DNA of 64,000 bases from Pseudoflavonifractor capillosus (lineage in GTDB: Bacteria; Bacillota; Clostridia; Oscillospirales; Oscillospiraceae). The position numbers and the translations under genes are program-made. Positions 8,931 to 16,946 of this stretch are shown piece after piece. The first letter of the stretch is position 1. Every line of letters begins with the position of its first letter. The stretch covers positions 55,309 through 119,308 of the forward strand of contig NZ_JACSNZ010000006.1 in assembly GCF_016902575.1 (NCBI RefSeq), read 5' to 3'. The notes beneath the pieces are model-generated. The model was given only the letters and a program-made list of their open reading frames with translations, made no database searches and had not been told where the DNA came from.

Positions 8931-9117
8931 AAAAAATGTGGAAAAAGACCTCGGTCTTTTTCCACGAATAACAGAGAGGGTATCTCTGGAGTTGTTTGTC
9001 CGGGGGGCTCAGACTTCTGCCCGAGCAGCCCCGGTTAAGCGTTCGTCGCTGACAGGGGATCGTCTCACTTGCCTGGACGTTCCTTCCTGACATGGATGAT
9101 GATACCAGAGTTGCCCT
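8931..9117 (-). ncRNA. Unassigned structured small RNA, about 187 nt
   Basis: The 389-bp gap between mazF and mrnC carries a complete minus-strand transcription unit. It has a promoter at 9123-9152, a predicted 5' end at about 9117, and a perfect 13-bp terminator stem at 8938-8965 followed by six U. The predicted 5' end (9116-9105) pairs with 8989-8978 through 6 and 3 bp around a symmetric internal loop, closing the RNA like a 6S-type rod. The same 3' arm can instead form a local 6-bp hairpin (8972-8988), and the first seven bases can pair with 9056-9050, so alternative folds exist. No start codon with a ribosome site is seen. It could be 6S RNA, but no specific family motif was recognised. 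Confidence 0.6.
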
Positions 9118-9122
9118 GTCGA

Positions 9123-9152
9123 ATGATAGACAATTTGGGAACCAGTTGTGAA
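9123..9152 (-). promoter_or_regulatory. Promoter of the small RNA
   Basis: On the minus strand TTCACA and TATCAT are 18 bp apart. Transcription should start near 9117. Confidence 0.6.
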
Positions 9153-9175
9153 TCTTTTGTAAACCCCTAAAACGC

Positions 9176-9206
9176 ATGGCCTGCCCCGAACATCGGGGCA
9201 GGCCAT
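9176..9206 (-). terminator. Terminator after mazF
   Basis: Perfect 14-bp GC-rich stem with a 3-nt loop, starting 4 bp after the mazF stop; a short T-rich stretch follows on the minus strand. Confidence 0.75.
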
Positions 9207-9210
9207 AACC

Positions 9211-9576
9211 TTACACCAACTGCTGATTGGACAGGCCGAAGCTCACTGCAATGGCTCCGTCCACCTTTTTCATCACTTGTTCATCCACCCGTCCCATATG
9301 TTCCCGGAGCCGCCGTTTGTCCAGGGTACGGATCTGCTCCAAGAGCACGATGGAGTCCTTGGGCAGGCCAAAGCTATGGGCCGCCAAGGTGATGTGGGTG
9401 GGCAGGCGGGCCTTCCCTGTCTGAGAGGTGATGGCCGCCGCAATGACCGTGGGGCTGTGTTTGTTTCCGGTATCGTTTTGCACGATCAGGACAGGACGAA
9501 CGCCCCCTTGTTCGCTGCCCACCACCGGACTGAGGTCGGCGTAATAAATATCGCCACGTTTGACACTGTTGTCCAC
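9211..9576 (-). CDS. mazF: MazF/NdoA-type mRNA interferase toxin
   Basis: Sequence-specific ribonuclease toxin of the PemK/MazF fold (EndoA/NdoA in Bacillus, which cuts UACAU). It has 121 residues: [21 protein letters not shown] with the catalytic Arg region, then [12 protein letters not shown] and the conserved THITL segment. The start is GTG at 9576 with GGCGGAG upstream. It lies downstream of alr as in Bacillus, but the 166-bp gap to alr is too short for the usual roughly 90-residue antitoxin and none is seen on either side. The gap contains a long imperfect palindrome (9598-9640). Confidence 0.93.
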   Translation of the reverse strand: MDNSVKRGDIYYADLSPVVGSEQGGVRPVLIVQNDTGNKHSPTVIAAAITSQTGKARLPTHITLAAHSFGLPKDSIVLLEQIRTLDKRRLREHMGRVDEQVMKKVDGAIAVSFGLSNQQLV

Positions 9577-9597
9577 AGGATTTCACACTCCGCCGGA

Positions 9598-9640
9598 TTT
9601 ATAGTGCCCGGCCAACATCATGTGGCCCGGGTACTATCAT
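9598..9640. promoter_or_regulatory. Imperfect palindrome in the alr-mazF gap
   Basis: ATAGT-N-CCCGG and GGCCGGG-N-ACTAT style arms face each other across about 10 nt, just upstream of the mazF start. It could be an operator or an mRNA hairpin that limits mazF translation. No regulator is known. Confidence 0.4.
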
Positions 9641-9742
9641 TCTCCCACGGTGGGGCGGATCTTATACCGGGTGGAAATCTTTCCTTCTCCACCTGTGCCG
9701 CTCCGTCTCTCGCCGCCAATCCTGGGCGACCCCCGTTCTATC

Positions 9743-10873
9743 TTATGCGCCGGTGTACAGTCTGGGCACCCGGGGCGAGACAGCACACAGCAGCTCATAG
9801 GGGATGGTGCCTGCCAGCTGGGCCATGTCCTCCACGGGCAGGTGGACACCAAACAGCTCCACCTCATCTCCCACAGACACTTCATCTCCCGGCTGGAGCG
9901 CCACCATACACATATCCATGCACACTCGGCCCAGGATGTGGCGGGGCTTCCCCCCCACCAGCACCGTGCCCTGGCCGGAGAGTACCCGGTGCAGGCCGTC
10001 GGCGTAGCCCACAGGCAGCACCGCCACCCGGCCTCCGGCCTGCCCCACCTTCTGGGTGCAGCCGTAGCTCACCGGGGTATCTCCCGGCAGCTCCCGCACC
10101 GCTGCCACCCGGGTTTTCAGCGTCATCACCGGGCGCAGTTCTCCGTCGTCCAGCCCCTGGCAGGAGGGGTCGGGCAAGTGCCCGTACAGGGCGATGCCCG
10201 GGCGCACCATGTCCAGATGGGTGCAGGGGAAATTGAGTACCGCCGCACTGGCGGCGCAGTGGCGCACAGCAAAGGTGCGGCCATAGGTGTGCTCCAGCAG
10301 GTTCAGGGTGTCCAAGAAGCGGGTGAACTGCTCCATGGTGTACCCTTCGTCCCCGTCGGCGTTGGCAAAGTGGGTAAAGATCCCCTCTGCCTCCAGCCCC
10401 GGCAGGGCACACAGGGCATCCACTTCCCGGGCAGCCTGGGCGGGATCGTGGGTCAAAATGCCCAGACGGCTCATGCCGGTGTCCAGCTTGATGTGGACCA
10501 GGGCCTTCTTCCCCTGGGCCTGGGCGGCCTGGGACAGAGCCTGGGCCAGCTCAGCGGTAAACACCGCCTGGGTCAGGTCATGCTCCACCACCTGAGGGGC
10601 AAATTCCGCCGGGGTTGCACCTAAAATGAGGATGGGCATGGTGATGCCCGCCCCCCGCAGCTCGATGGCCTCGTTGAGGCAGGCCACTGCCAAATAATCT
10701 GCGCCCAGCTGCTGCAGCTTGGTGGCCACTTCCACCGCCCCGTGTCCGTAAGCGTTGGCTTTTACCACGCCCAGAAACTTGCTCTGGGGGGCACATGCAC
10801 GCAGCACATGATAGTTATGCTCCAGATTGTCCAGACGGATCTCCGCCCAGGTCCTCATGGTCTGTTGATTCAT
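9743..10873 (-). CDS. alr: Alanine racemase
   Basis: PLP enzyme that converts L-Ala to D-Ala for peptidoglycan. The protein has 376 residues from ATG 10873; ATG 10879 would add two. The catalytic PLP lysine is in VVKANAYGHGAV near residue 37, and the second active-site Tyr falls in PVSYGCTQKV near residue 265. Barrel and C-terminal beta domains are both complete. GGAG lies 10 nt before the 10873 ATG. The start overlaps the end of the lipoprotein gene by about 59 nt in another frame, implying coupled translation. D-Ala supply next to mazF repeats Bacillus gene order. Confidence 0.96.
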   Translation of the reverse strand: MNQQTMRTWAEIRLDNLEHNYHVLRACAPQSKFLGVVKANAYGHGAVEVATKLQQLGADYLAVACLNEAIELRGAGITMPILILGATPAEFAPQVVEHDLTQAVFTAELAQALSQAAQAQGKKALVHIKLDTGMSRLGILTHDPAQAAREVDALCALPGLEAEGIFTHFANADGDEGYTMEQFTRFLDTLNLLEHTYGRTFAVRHCAASAAVLNFPCTHLDMVRPGIALYGHLPDPSCQGLDDGELRPVMTLKTRVAAVRELPGDTPVSYGCTQKVGQAGGRVAVLPVGYADGLHRVLSGQGTVLVGGKPRHILGRVCMDMCMVALQPGDEVSVGDEVELFGVHLPVEDMAQLAGTIPYELLCAVSPRVPRLYTGA

Positions 10874-11471
10874 TGTCATTCATCTCCATGGTAAAATCAT
10901 CACTTGTCACGGTGAGCACAGTGACTCCCTCCACTTGCACCTCTCCGCCCCGCAGGGCAAAGGTGTCCGGCTGGAACCACATGACATACTCTGTACCCTC
11001 TCCCGCCTCTTTCTCCGGGTCCCGGCAGAGAAGCTCCAGCAGCGTCTCCTCTCCCTCCCGCTCCCAGCTGCACTGGGCTATGTAGCCTTGGGTGATCTGA
11101 TCCAGCATGGCAGGCACAGCGGCTATGGGGCTCAGGCCGTCCCCGTTGAGGGTGCCCAGGCTCATGCCCGCCCCGTCATACTCCAGGATGGTCTCCTCCT
11201 GGCCCATGCGGGCGGTGATCCCTGCCATCCAGTCCGGCTGGGCTACGGTGAGCACCGTCTCCCCCTCCCGCTGTCCGCTGCCCTCCAGGGTGAACTCATA
11301 CACCTGTTCCCCCAGCTGGGCGCACACCTGGAAGGTGCCCTGCCAGCCTGCCATGGCCTGATACTGGCCCCGCAGCAGCACACCCTGCTGCTGGGCCTGC
11401 TGATCCTTGTTCCCACAGCCTGTGAGCAAAACTGTCAGCATCAACGCCCCACAGGCCAATTCTCTTTGCAA
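10815..11471 (-). CDS. Lipoprotein upstream of alr (YdcC-like position)
   Basis: The protein has 218 residues. The N-terminus ACGALMLTVLLTGCGNK is a lipoprotein signal with lipobox LTGC, so the mature protein is lipid-anchored outside the membrane. The start is TTG at 11471 with a GGGGGAAG site 8 nt upstream. In Bacillus the gene before alr is ydcC, a LolA-fold sporulation lipoprotein. Beta-strand-rich text and position fit a divergent YdcC relative, but this is inference. The last 19 codons overlap alr. Confidence 0.7.
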   Translation of the reverse strand: MQRELACGALMLTVLLTGCGNKDQQAQQQGVLLRGQYQAMAGWQGTFQVCAQLGEQVYEFTLEGSGQREGETVLTVAQPDWMAGITARMGQEETILEYDGAGMSLGTLNGDGLSPIAAVPAMLDQITQGYIAQCSWEREGEETLLELLCRDPEKEAGEGTEYVMWFQPDTFALRGGEVQVEGVTVLTVTSDDFTMEMNDNESTDHEDLGGDPSGQSGA

Positions 11472-11589
11472 AATTTCTTCCCCCTCTCCCGTGTCCGTTG
11501 GGCCGCCGAAGCCGTCCCTGACATCATATATATGTCACACAGGTGGGGGTATGTCAGATGGGGTACGCCCCATTATAAAGTTTTCCCTC

Positions 11590-11618
11590 TTGCTTTTCAA
11601 CCTATATTGTGATATAAA
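11590..11618 (+). promoter_or_regulatory. Promoter of the pheST T-box transcript
   Basis: TTGCTT, 17 bp, TATAAA, about 25 bp upstream of the T-box leader. Confidence 0.65.
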
Positions 11619-11634
11619 AGTTTTTAGTGCAAAT

Positions 11635-11859
11635 GCGTTGAACGGGAAAATAGCGTGCTGGCACATCTCAGAGATAGGCGGTCACCGGCTGAAAGCCGCC
11701 TTGGTGTGTGTCGCTTGGTTCGCCCGGGAGCGGCCTGTGAGAGCAGGACGGTGTGCCCTCCGTTATGGGGCAATGAGTGTGTGCGCTTGGCGCACAAATG
11801 CGGGTGGTACCGCGGAAGGCTGGCCTTTCGTCCCTGTTTGGGGGATGGAAGGTCTTTTT
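11635..11859 (+). promoter_or_regulatory. T-box riboswitch (tRNA-Phe sensing)
   Basis: The leader of pheST contains the hallmark T-box sequence GGGTGGTACCGCG (11801-11813) preceded by a large stem I region. A UUC codon at 11719-11721, just before CGCCCGGGAGC, is in the right place to be the Phe specifier. The terminator (11822-11834 paired with 11842-11854, then UUUUU) follows. Uncharged tRNA-Phe should favour the antiterminator and allow pheST transcription. Confidence 0.9.
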
Positions 11860-11886
11860 GTATTTTACCCGAAAGGAAGAGAATAG

Positions 11887-12912
11887 ATGAAGCAGCAATT
11901 AAACGACATTCGTGTGCAGGCCCTTGCCGCCTTCGACTCTGCCGCTGACCTGGCCGCTCTGGACGCTCTGCGGGTGCAGTACCTGGGCAAAAAGGGCGAA
12001 CTGACCGGAGTTCTTAAGCAGATGGGCAAACTCTCCGCTGAGGAGCGCCCCGTCATGGGTCAGCTGGCCAACCAGGTGCGGGCTGATCTGGAGGCCGCTC
12101 TGGAGGCCCAGGGCAAGAAGCTGGAGGCGCAGGCCATGGAGCAGCGTCTGAAAGACGAGGCTCTGGACGTGACCATCCCCGGCAAGCCCGTCAAGGCCGG
12201 GCACCGCCACCCCATGTACATCGCCCTGGATGAGATCAAGGACATCTTCATCGGCATGGGCTTCACCGTGCTGGACGGCCCCGAGATCGAGCTGGCCGAG
12301 CTGAACTTCGACCGCCTCAATGCCGAGGAGAATCACCCCTCCCGGGACTGGTCCGACACCTTCTACTTCGACGAGGACAGCCGGGTGATGCTCCGCTCCC
12401 AGACCTCCCCCATGCAGGTGCGGGCCATGGACTCCATGGAACTGCCCATCCGCATCATCGCCCCCGGCCGGGTGTACCGCAAGGACGAGGTAGATGCCAC
12501 CCACTCCCCCATGTTCCATCAGGTAGAGGGCATGGTCATCGACAAGGGCGTCACCATGGCCGACCTGAAGGGCACTCTGAACACTGTGGTGGAGAAACTC
12601 TACGGCAAGGGCACCAAGACCCGGTTCCGTCCCCACCACTTCCCCTTCACTGAGCCCTCCTGCGAGATGGATGTGCAGTGCCACAAGTGCGGCGGTGTGG
12701 GCTGCCCCACCTGTAAGGGCGAGGGTTGGATCGAGCTGCTGGGTGCTGGTATGATCCATCCCCGGGTGCTGGAAATGAGCGGCATCGACCCCAACGAGTA
12801 CTCCGGCTGGGCCTTCGGCATCGGCCTGGAGCGCACCGCCATGCGTCGGTTCAAGATCGCCGACCTGCGTCTCATTTTCGAGAACGACGTGCGCTTCCTG
12901 GAGCAGTTTTAA
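11887..12912 (+). CDS. pheS: Phenylalanyl-tRNA synthetase alpha subunit
   Basis: Catalytic subunit of the alpha2-beta2 class IIc enzyme that charges tRNA-Phe. It has 341 residues. An N-terminal helical coiled coil (about 1-85) is followed by the class II core: motif 2 near GRVYRKDEVDATHSPMFHQ and motif 3 near GWAFGIGLERTAMRRF. The segment PTCKGEGWIELLGAGMIHP is typical. A Cys cluster CHKCGGVGCPTCKG at about residue 265 could bind metal. The ATG follows AAGGAAG, and pheT begins 21 bp downstream. Expression is T-box controlled. Confidence 0.97.
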   Translation: MKQQLNDIRVQALAAFDSAADLAALDALRVQYLGKKGELTGVLKQMGKLSAEERPVMGQLANQVRADLEAALEAQGKKLEAQAMEQRLKDEALDVTIPGKPVKAGHRHPMYIALDEIKDIFIGMGFTVLDGPEIELAELNFDRLNAEENHPSRDWSDTFYFDEDSRVMLRSQTSPMQVRAMDSMELPIRIIAPGRVYRKDEVDATHSPMFHQVEGMVIDKGVTMADLKGTLNTVVEKLYGKGTKTRFRPHHFPFTEPSCEMDVQCHKCGGVGCPTCKGEGWIELLGAGMIHPRVLEMSGIDPNEYSGWAFGIGLERTAMRRFKIADLRLIFENDVRFLEQF

Positions 12913-12933
12913 GGAAAGAGGGGGAACATAACC

Positions 12934-15333
12934 ATGAATTTAAGCAGAAACTGGCTGAATGAGTTTGTCACTGTGGAAGCCAATGACCATGATTTTGCCG
13001 AGGCCATGACCCTGTCCGGATCCAAGGTGGAAACCACTGAGGTGCTGGGCAGCGAGATCACCAACGTGGTGGTGGGCCAGGTGGTTTCCATCGTCCGCCA
13101 CGAGAACTCCGACCACATGTGGATCTGCCAGGTGGATGTGGGCCAGGGCGAGCCGGTTCAGATCGTCACCGGCGCTCAGAACGTGAAGGCCGGGGACCTG
13201 GTGCCTGTGGCGCTCCACAAGTCCACCCTGCCTGGGGGCGTAAAAATCGAGAAGGGCAAACTGCGGGGCGAGGTGTCCAACGGTATGCTCTGCTCCTTTA
13301 AGGAACTGGGTCTGGATCAGCGGGACTTCCCTCTGGCCTATGAGGAAGGCATCTGGATCCTGTCCGACGACCCCGAACTGGCTGACTGCAAGCCCGGTGA
13401 CGACATCCGTGACGCCGTGGGACTCACCGACCACGTGGTGGAGTTTGAGATCACCCCCAACCGCCCCGACTGCCTGTCCGTCATCGGTCTGGCCCGGGAG
13501 GCTGCCGCCACCTTCGGCGCAGAGTTGCGCCTGCACACCCCTGAGGTGAAGGGCGGCGCTGAGGGCAACCTCACCGAGCTGCTGGACGTGGAGACCGAGG
13601 CTGCCCACCTGTGCCCCCGGTACACCGCCCGCATGGTACGCAACGTGAAGATCGCCCCCTCCCCCAAGTGGATGCGGGAGCGGCTGCGTGCCATGGGTGT
13701 GCGCCCCATCAACAACATTGTGGACATCACCAACTATGTGATGCTGGAGTACGGCCAGCCCATGCACGCCTTTGACTACCGCTATGTCCACGGCGGCAAG
13801 ATCATCGTCCGTCAGGCCCACGAGGGTGAGACCCTCACCACCCTGGACGGTAACGTGCGCAACCTGACCCCCAACATGCTGGTCATCGCCGACGAGACCC
13901 GGGCTGTGGGCCTGGCCGGTATCATGGGCGGCGAGAACAGCGAGATCGTAGACGACACCGTGGATGTGGTCTTCGAGTCCGCCTGCTTTGATGGGGCCAC
14001 CATCCGCAAGGGCGCTCTGGCCCTGGGCATGCGCACCGAGGCCAGCGCCAAGTTTGAAAAAGGCCTGGATCCCATGAACACCCTCCCCGCCGTGCAGCGG
14101 GCCTGCGAGCTGGTGGAGCTGCTGGGCGCCGGCGAAGTGGTGGACGGCATCATCGACATCCTCAACTATGTGCCCCAGCCCCGGGTACTCCCCCTGGAGC
14201 CTGACAAGATCAACGCCCTGCTGGGCACCGACGTGGCCGAGGACGAGATGGTACGCATCCTGCGCAGCCTGGACTTCCAGGTGGAGGCAGGTCAGGTCAC
14301 CGTCCCCTCCTGGCGTGGCGATGTCATCGGCATGGCCGACCTTGCCGAGGAAGTGGCCCGGTTCTATGGCTACAACAACATCCCCTGCACCCTCATGCGG
14401 GGCCAGACCACCCTGGGCGGTTACTCCGACCAGGAGCTGCTGGAGCGCCAGGTGGGCAGCATGTGCCGCTCCATGGGCTACGATGAGATCATCACCTACT
14501 CCTTCATCTCCCCCACCTGCTACGACAAGATCAACTGGCCCCAGGACGACCCCCGGCGTAAGTCCTTTAAGATCTTGAATCCCCTGGGCGAGGACACCTC
14601 CATCATGCGCACCACCACACTCCCCTCCATGCTGGAGATCCTCACCCGCAACTTCAACTACCGCAACCAGAATGTACGCCTGTACGAGGTGGGCCGCATC
14701 TACCTGGAGGGCGGAGACGACGGTCTGGCTGTGGAAAACAAGGTGCTCACCCTGGGCGCTTATGGCTCCGATATGGACTTCTACACCCTGAAGGGCTGTG
14801 TGGAGGCCATTTTGAAGAATCTGCGGGCCACGGACATCCAATTCATGGTCCCCTGTGTGTCCAACCCCTCCTATCATCCCGGTCGAGTCGCCGACGTGTA
14901 TGTGGGTTCCCGCCGCATCGGTGTGCTGGGCCAGATTCACCCCCTGGTGGCTCAGAATTATGGTGTGGACGGAGAACTGTACTGCGCCGAGCTGGACTTC
15001 AACCAGCTGCTGGATATGGATTGTTCTATCCCCGAATACACCCCCCTGCCCAAGTTCCCCGCTGTCACCCGTGACATCGCCGTGGTGTGCGACGAGGCCA
15101 TCACCGTGGGTGCTCTGGAGGCCTGCATCCAGGAGGCTGCCCATGGCCTGCTGAAAAACGTGACCCTCTTTGACATCTACCGTGGCAAGGGCGTAGAGGA
15201 CGGCAAGAAGTCCGTGGCCTTCAACCTGACCCTTCGGGCGGACGATCGCTCCCTCACCGGCGAGGAGGCCGAGGCCGAGGTACAGGCCATTCTCACCGCT
15301 CTGGCTGAAAAGCTGGGAGCCACCCTGCGCTGA
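12934..15333 (+). CDS. pheT: Phenylalanyl-tRNA synthetase beta subunit
   Basis: Beta subunit with tRNA-binding and editing domains, 799 residues as expected. An N-terminal OB-fold tRNA-binding domain (about 42-150, PVALHKSTLPGGVKIEKGKL) is followed by the B3/B4 editing module (about 210-390) and B5 (about 400-480). The C-terminal ferredoxin-fold anticodon-binding domain starts at PLPKFPAVTRDIAVVCD near residue 705. The ATG has a GGGGGA site. It is co-transcribed with pheS. Confidence 0.97.
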   Translation: MNLSRNWLNEFVTVEANDHDFAEAMTLSGSKVETTEVLGSEITNVVVGQVVSIVRHENSDHMWICQVDVGQGEPVQIVTGAQNVKAGDLVPVALHKSTLPGGVKIEKGKLRGEVSNGMLCSFKELGLDQRDFPLAYEEGIWILSDDPELADCKPGDDIRDAVGLTDHVVEFEITPNRPDCLSVIGLAREAAATFGAELRLHTPEVKGGAEGNLTELLDVETEAAHLCPRYTARMVRNVKIAPSPKWMRERLRAMGVRPINNIVDITNYVMLEYGQPMHAFDYRYVHGGKIIVRQAHEGETLTTLDGNVRNLTPNMLVIADETRAVGLAGIMGGENSEIVDDTVDVVFESACFDGATIRKGALALGMRTEASAKFEKGLDPMNTLPAVQRACELVELLGAGEVVDGIIDILNYVPQPRVLPLEPDKINALLGTDVAEDEMVRILRSLDFQVEAGQVTVPSWRGDVIGMADLAEEVARFYGYNNIPCTLMRGQTTLGGYSDQELLERQVGSMCRSMGYDEIITYSFISPTCYDKINWPQDDPRRKSFKILNPLGEDTSIMRTTTLPSMLEILTRNFNYRNQNVRLYEVGRIYLEGGDDGLAVENKVLTLGAYGSDMDFYTLKGCVEAILKNLRATDIQFMVPCVSNPSYHPGRVADVYVGSRRIGVLGQIHPLVAQNYGVDGELYCAELDFNQLLDMDCSIPEYTPLPKFPAVTRDIAVVCDEAITVGALEACIQEAAHGLLKNVTLFDIYRGKGVEDGKKSVAFNLTLRADDRSLTGEEAEAEVQAILTALAEKLGATLR

Positions 15334-15358
15334 GCACCATTTTTCGGCAATTTACAGA

Positions 15359-15388
15359 TTGACATATTTTTCTTTACTCCGTTATAAT
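15359..15388 (+). promoter_or_regulatory. Consensus promoter before purF
   Basis: TTGACA, 18 bp, TATAAT: both hexamers match the sigma-A consensus exactly. Transcription should start near 15395, ahead of the hairpin at 15410-15440. Confidence 0.8.
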
Positions 15389-15409
15389 GACGGGGTATGA
15401 AAGCAGCAA

Positions 15410-15446
15410 AGGCGCTGTGACCCCAGGGGTCACAGCGCCTATTTTT
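15410..15446 (+). terminator. Terminator hairpin in the purF leader
   Basis: Perfect 15-bp inverted repeat (15410-15424 with 15426-15440) followed by AUUUUU. It lies downstream of the consensus promoter and about 20 bp upstream of the purF ATG. It can end pheST transcripts but also acts on purF transcripts, so it may be an attenuator. Confidence 0.8.
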
Positions 15447-15466
15447 CGTTTCAGGGAGGAATCACC

Positions 15467-16831
15467 ATGTCCATTCACGAAGAGTGCGGTGTCTTTGGCA
15501 TCAGCGACCCCCACGGGGACTGTGCCCGCACCACCTACTACGGCCTGTACGCCCTCCAGCACCGGGGCCAAGAGGCCTGCGGCATCGCCACCATCAACCA
15601 GCGAGAGCTGTCCTTTCACAAAGACGTAGGTCTGGTGGGAGAAGTGTTCCACCCCCATGTGCTGGACCAGCTGGGGGGCACCATGGCGGTGGGCCATGTG
15701 CGCTACGCCACCACCGGGGGCGGTCGGCGGGAAAACGCCCAGCCCCTCACCCTGAAATACGTCAAAGGCACCCTGGCGGTGGCCCACAACGGCAACCTGG
15801 TGAACACCGACGAGCTGCGCACTTTCTTTGAGTACCGGGGCGCCATCTTCCAGACCACCACCGACTCGGAGCTCATCGCCTACGCCATCGCCCAGGAGCG
15901 GCTGCGCTGCTCCTGCGCTGAGGAGGCGGTGTGTCGGGCGGTGAAGGGTCTGCGGGGCGCCTTCTCCCTGCTGGTGATGTCCCCCCAAAAGCTCATCGCC
16001 GCCCGTGACCCCTGGGGCTTTCGCCCCCTGTGCATGGGCCGCCGGGGGGATGCGGTGATCTTCGCCTCGGAGAGCTGCGCCCTCCACGCTGTGGGCGCCG
16101 AATTTGAGCGGGAGCTGGATCCCGGCGAGATCGTGGTGGTGGAGGGAACCGAGGTGCGTTCCATCCGGGAGAATTGCACCAATGCCACCAGCCACATGTG
16201 CATCTTCGAATACATCTACTTCGCCCGACCTGACTCGGTGCTGTGCGGGCAGTCGGTGCACCTGGCTCGGCGCAACGCAGGCCGACTGCTGGCCCGTGAG
16301 TTTCCCGTGGAGGCGGACGTGGTCATCGGCGTGCCCGACTCGGGATTGGATGCCGCCATGGGCTTTGCGGAAGAGTCCGGCATCCCCTACGGGGTAGGCC
16401 TGGTAAAAAACCGCTACATTGGCCGCACCTTCATCACCCCCAACCAAGAGAGCCGGGAACAGGCGGTGCGCATAAAGCTGGGCGCATTGGGCAGCTGCGT
16501 GGCAGGCAAACGGGTGGTGATGGTGGACGACTCCATCGTCCGAGGCACCACCTCCAAGCAGATCGTGGCCATGCTCCGGGAGGCGGGAGCCACCCAGGTG
16601 CACATGTACTCCTCCGCCCCGCCCTTCATCTCCCCCTGCTACTTCGGCACCGACATTCCTGACAAGGACTCCCTCATCGCCTGCCACTACTCCCAGGAGG
16701 AGATCCGGGCGATGATCGGCGCCGACTCCCTTCATTTTCTCTCCCTGGAATCCCTGCACCAAATTGCTCCCCAGGCCAGTTGCGGCTTCTGCGACGGCTG
16801 CTTCACCGGGAAATATCCCCTGGAAGTATGA
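15467..16831 (+). CDS. purF: Amidophosphoribosyltransferase
   Basis: First committed step of purine synthesis: PRPP plus glutamine to phosphoribosylamine. It has 454 residues. The N-terminal nucleophile is Cys7 in EECGVFGI after a short propeptide. The PRPP-binding motif VVMVDDSIVRGTTS lies near residue 348. Cysteines at about 245, 391, 439, 442 and 445 match the Fe-S cluster type found in Bacillus PurF, an oxygen-sensitive enzyme. GGAGG precedes the ATG. No other pur gene is adjacent, which is unusual because purF normally sits in the pur operon. Confidence 0.96.
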   Translation: MSIHEECGVFGISDPHGDCARTTYYGLYALQHRGQEACGIATINQRELSFHKDVGLVGEVFHPHVLDQLGGTMAVGHVRYATTGGGRRENAQPLTLKYVKGTLAVAHNGNLVNTDELRTFFEYRGAIFQTTTDSELIAYAIAQERLRCSCAEEAVCRAVKGLRGAFSLLVMSPQKLIAARDPWGFRPLCMGRRGDAVIFASESCALHAVGAEFERELDPGEIVVVEGTEVRSIRENCTNATSHMCIFEYIYFARPDSVLCGQSVHLARRNAGRLLAREFPVEADVVIGVPDSGLDAAMGFAEESGIPYGVGLVKNRYIGRTFITPNQESREQAVRIKLGALGSCVAGKRVVMVDDSIVRGTTSKQIVAMLREAGATQVHMYSSAPPFISPCYFGTDIPDKDSLIACHYSQEEIRAMIGADSLHFLSLESLHQIAPQASCGFCDGCFTGKYPLEV

Positions 16832-16837
16832 CCCTCT

Positions 16838-16876
16838 CACCCCACGGAACCCAGCCGTTTCCGTGGGGTGTTTTTT
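16838..16876 (+). terminator. Terminator after purF
   Basis: Perfect 12-bp stem (16838-16849 with 16859-16870) and six T. Confidence 0.88.
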
Positions 16877-16886
16877 CCCCCTGGGT

Positions 16887-16915
16887 TTGACTAATTCCCA
16901 CCTGTGTAGTATAAT
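16887..16915 (+). promoter_or_regulatory. Promoter of the methyltransferase-ecf-truA cluster
   Basis: TTGACT, 17 bp, TATAAT; ends 31 bp before the methyltransferase ATG. Confidence 0.8.
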
Positions 16916-16946
16916 AACGTGATTATATAATGAGGAGAATGTGCTC

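Noticed and set aside
9050..9100. SRP 4.5S RNA (text GTCAGGAAGGAA)
   Set aside because: The SRP helix 8 symmetric loop and GGAA tetraloop with CC/GG flank are missing.
9105..9126. tmRNA 5' end (text ATTCGACAGGG)
   Set aside because: The short match is not followed by a tag-peptide reading frame, and no TPsiC arm or CCA end is present; length is only about 190 nt.
12940..15144. 734-residue open frame antisense to pheT
   Set aside because: Shadow of a GC-rich gene: composition is Gly/His/Val-rich with no ribosome site, and the opposite strand is clearly pheT.
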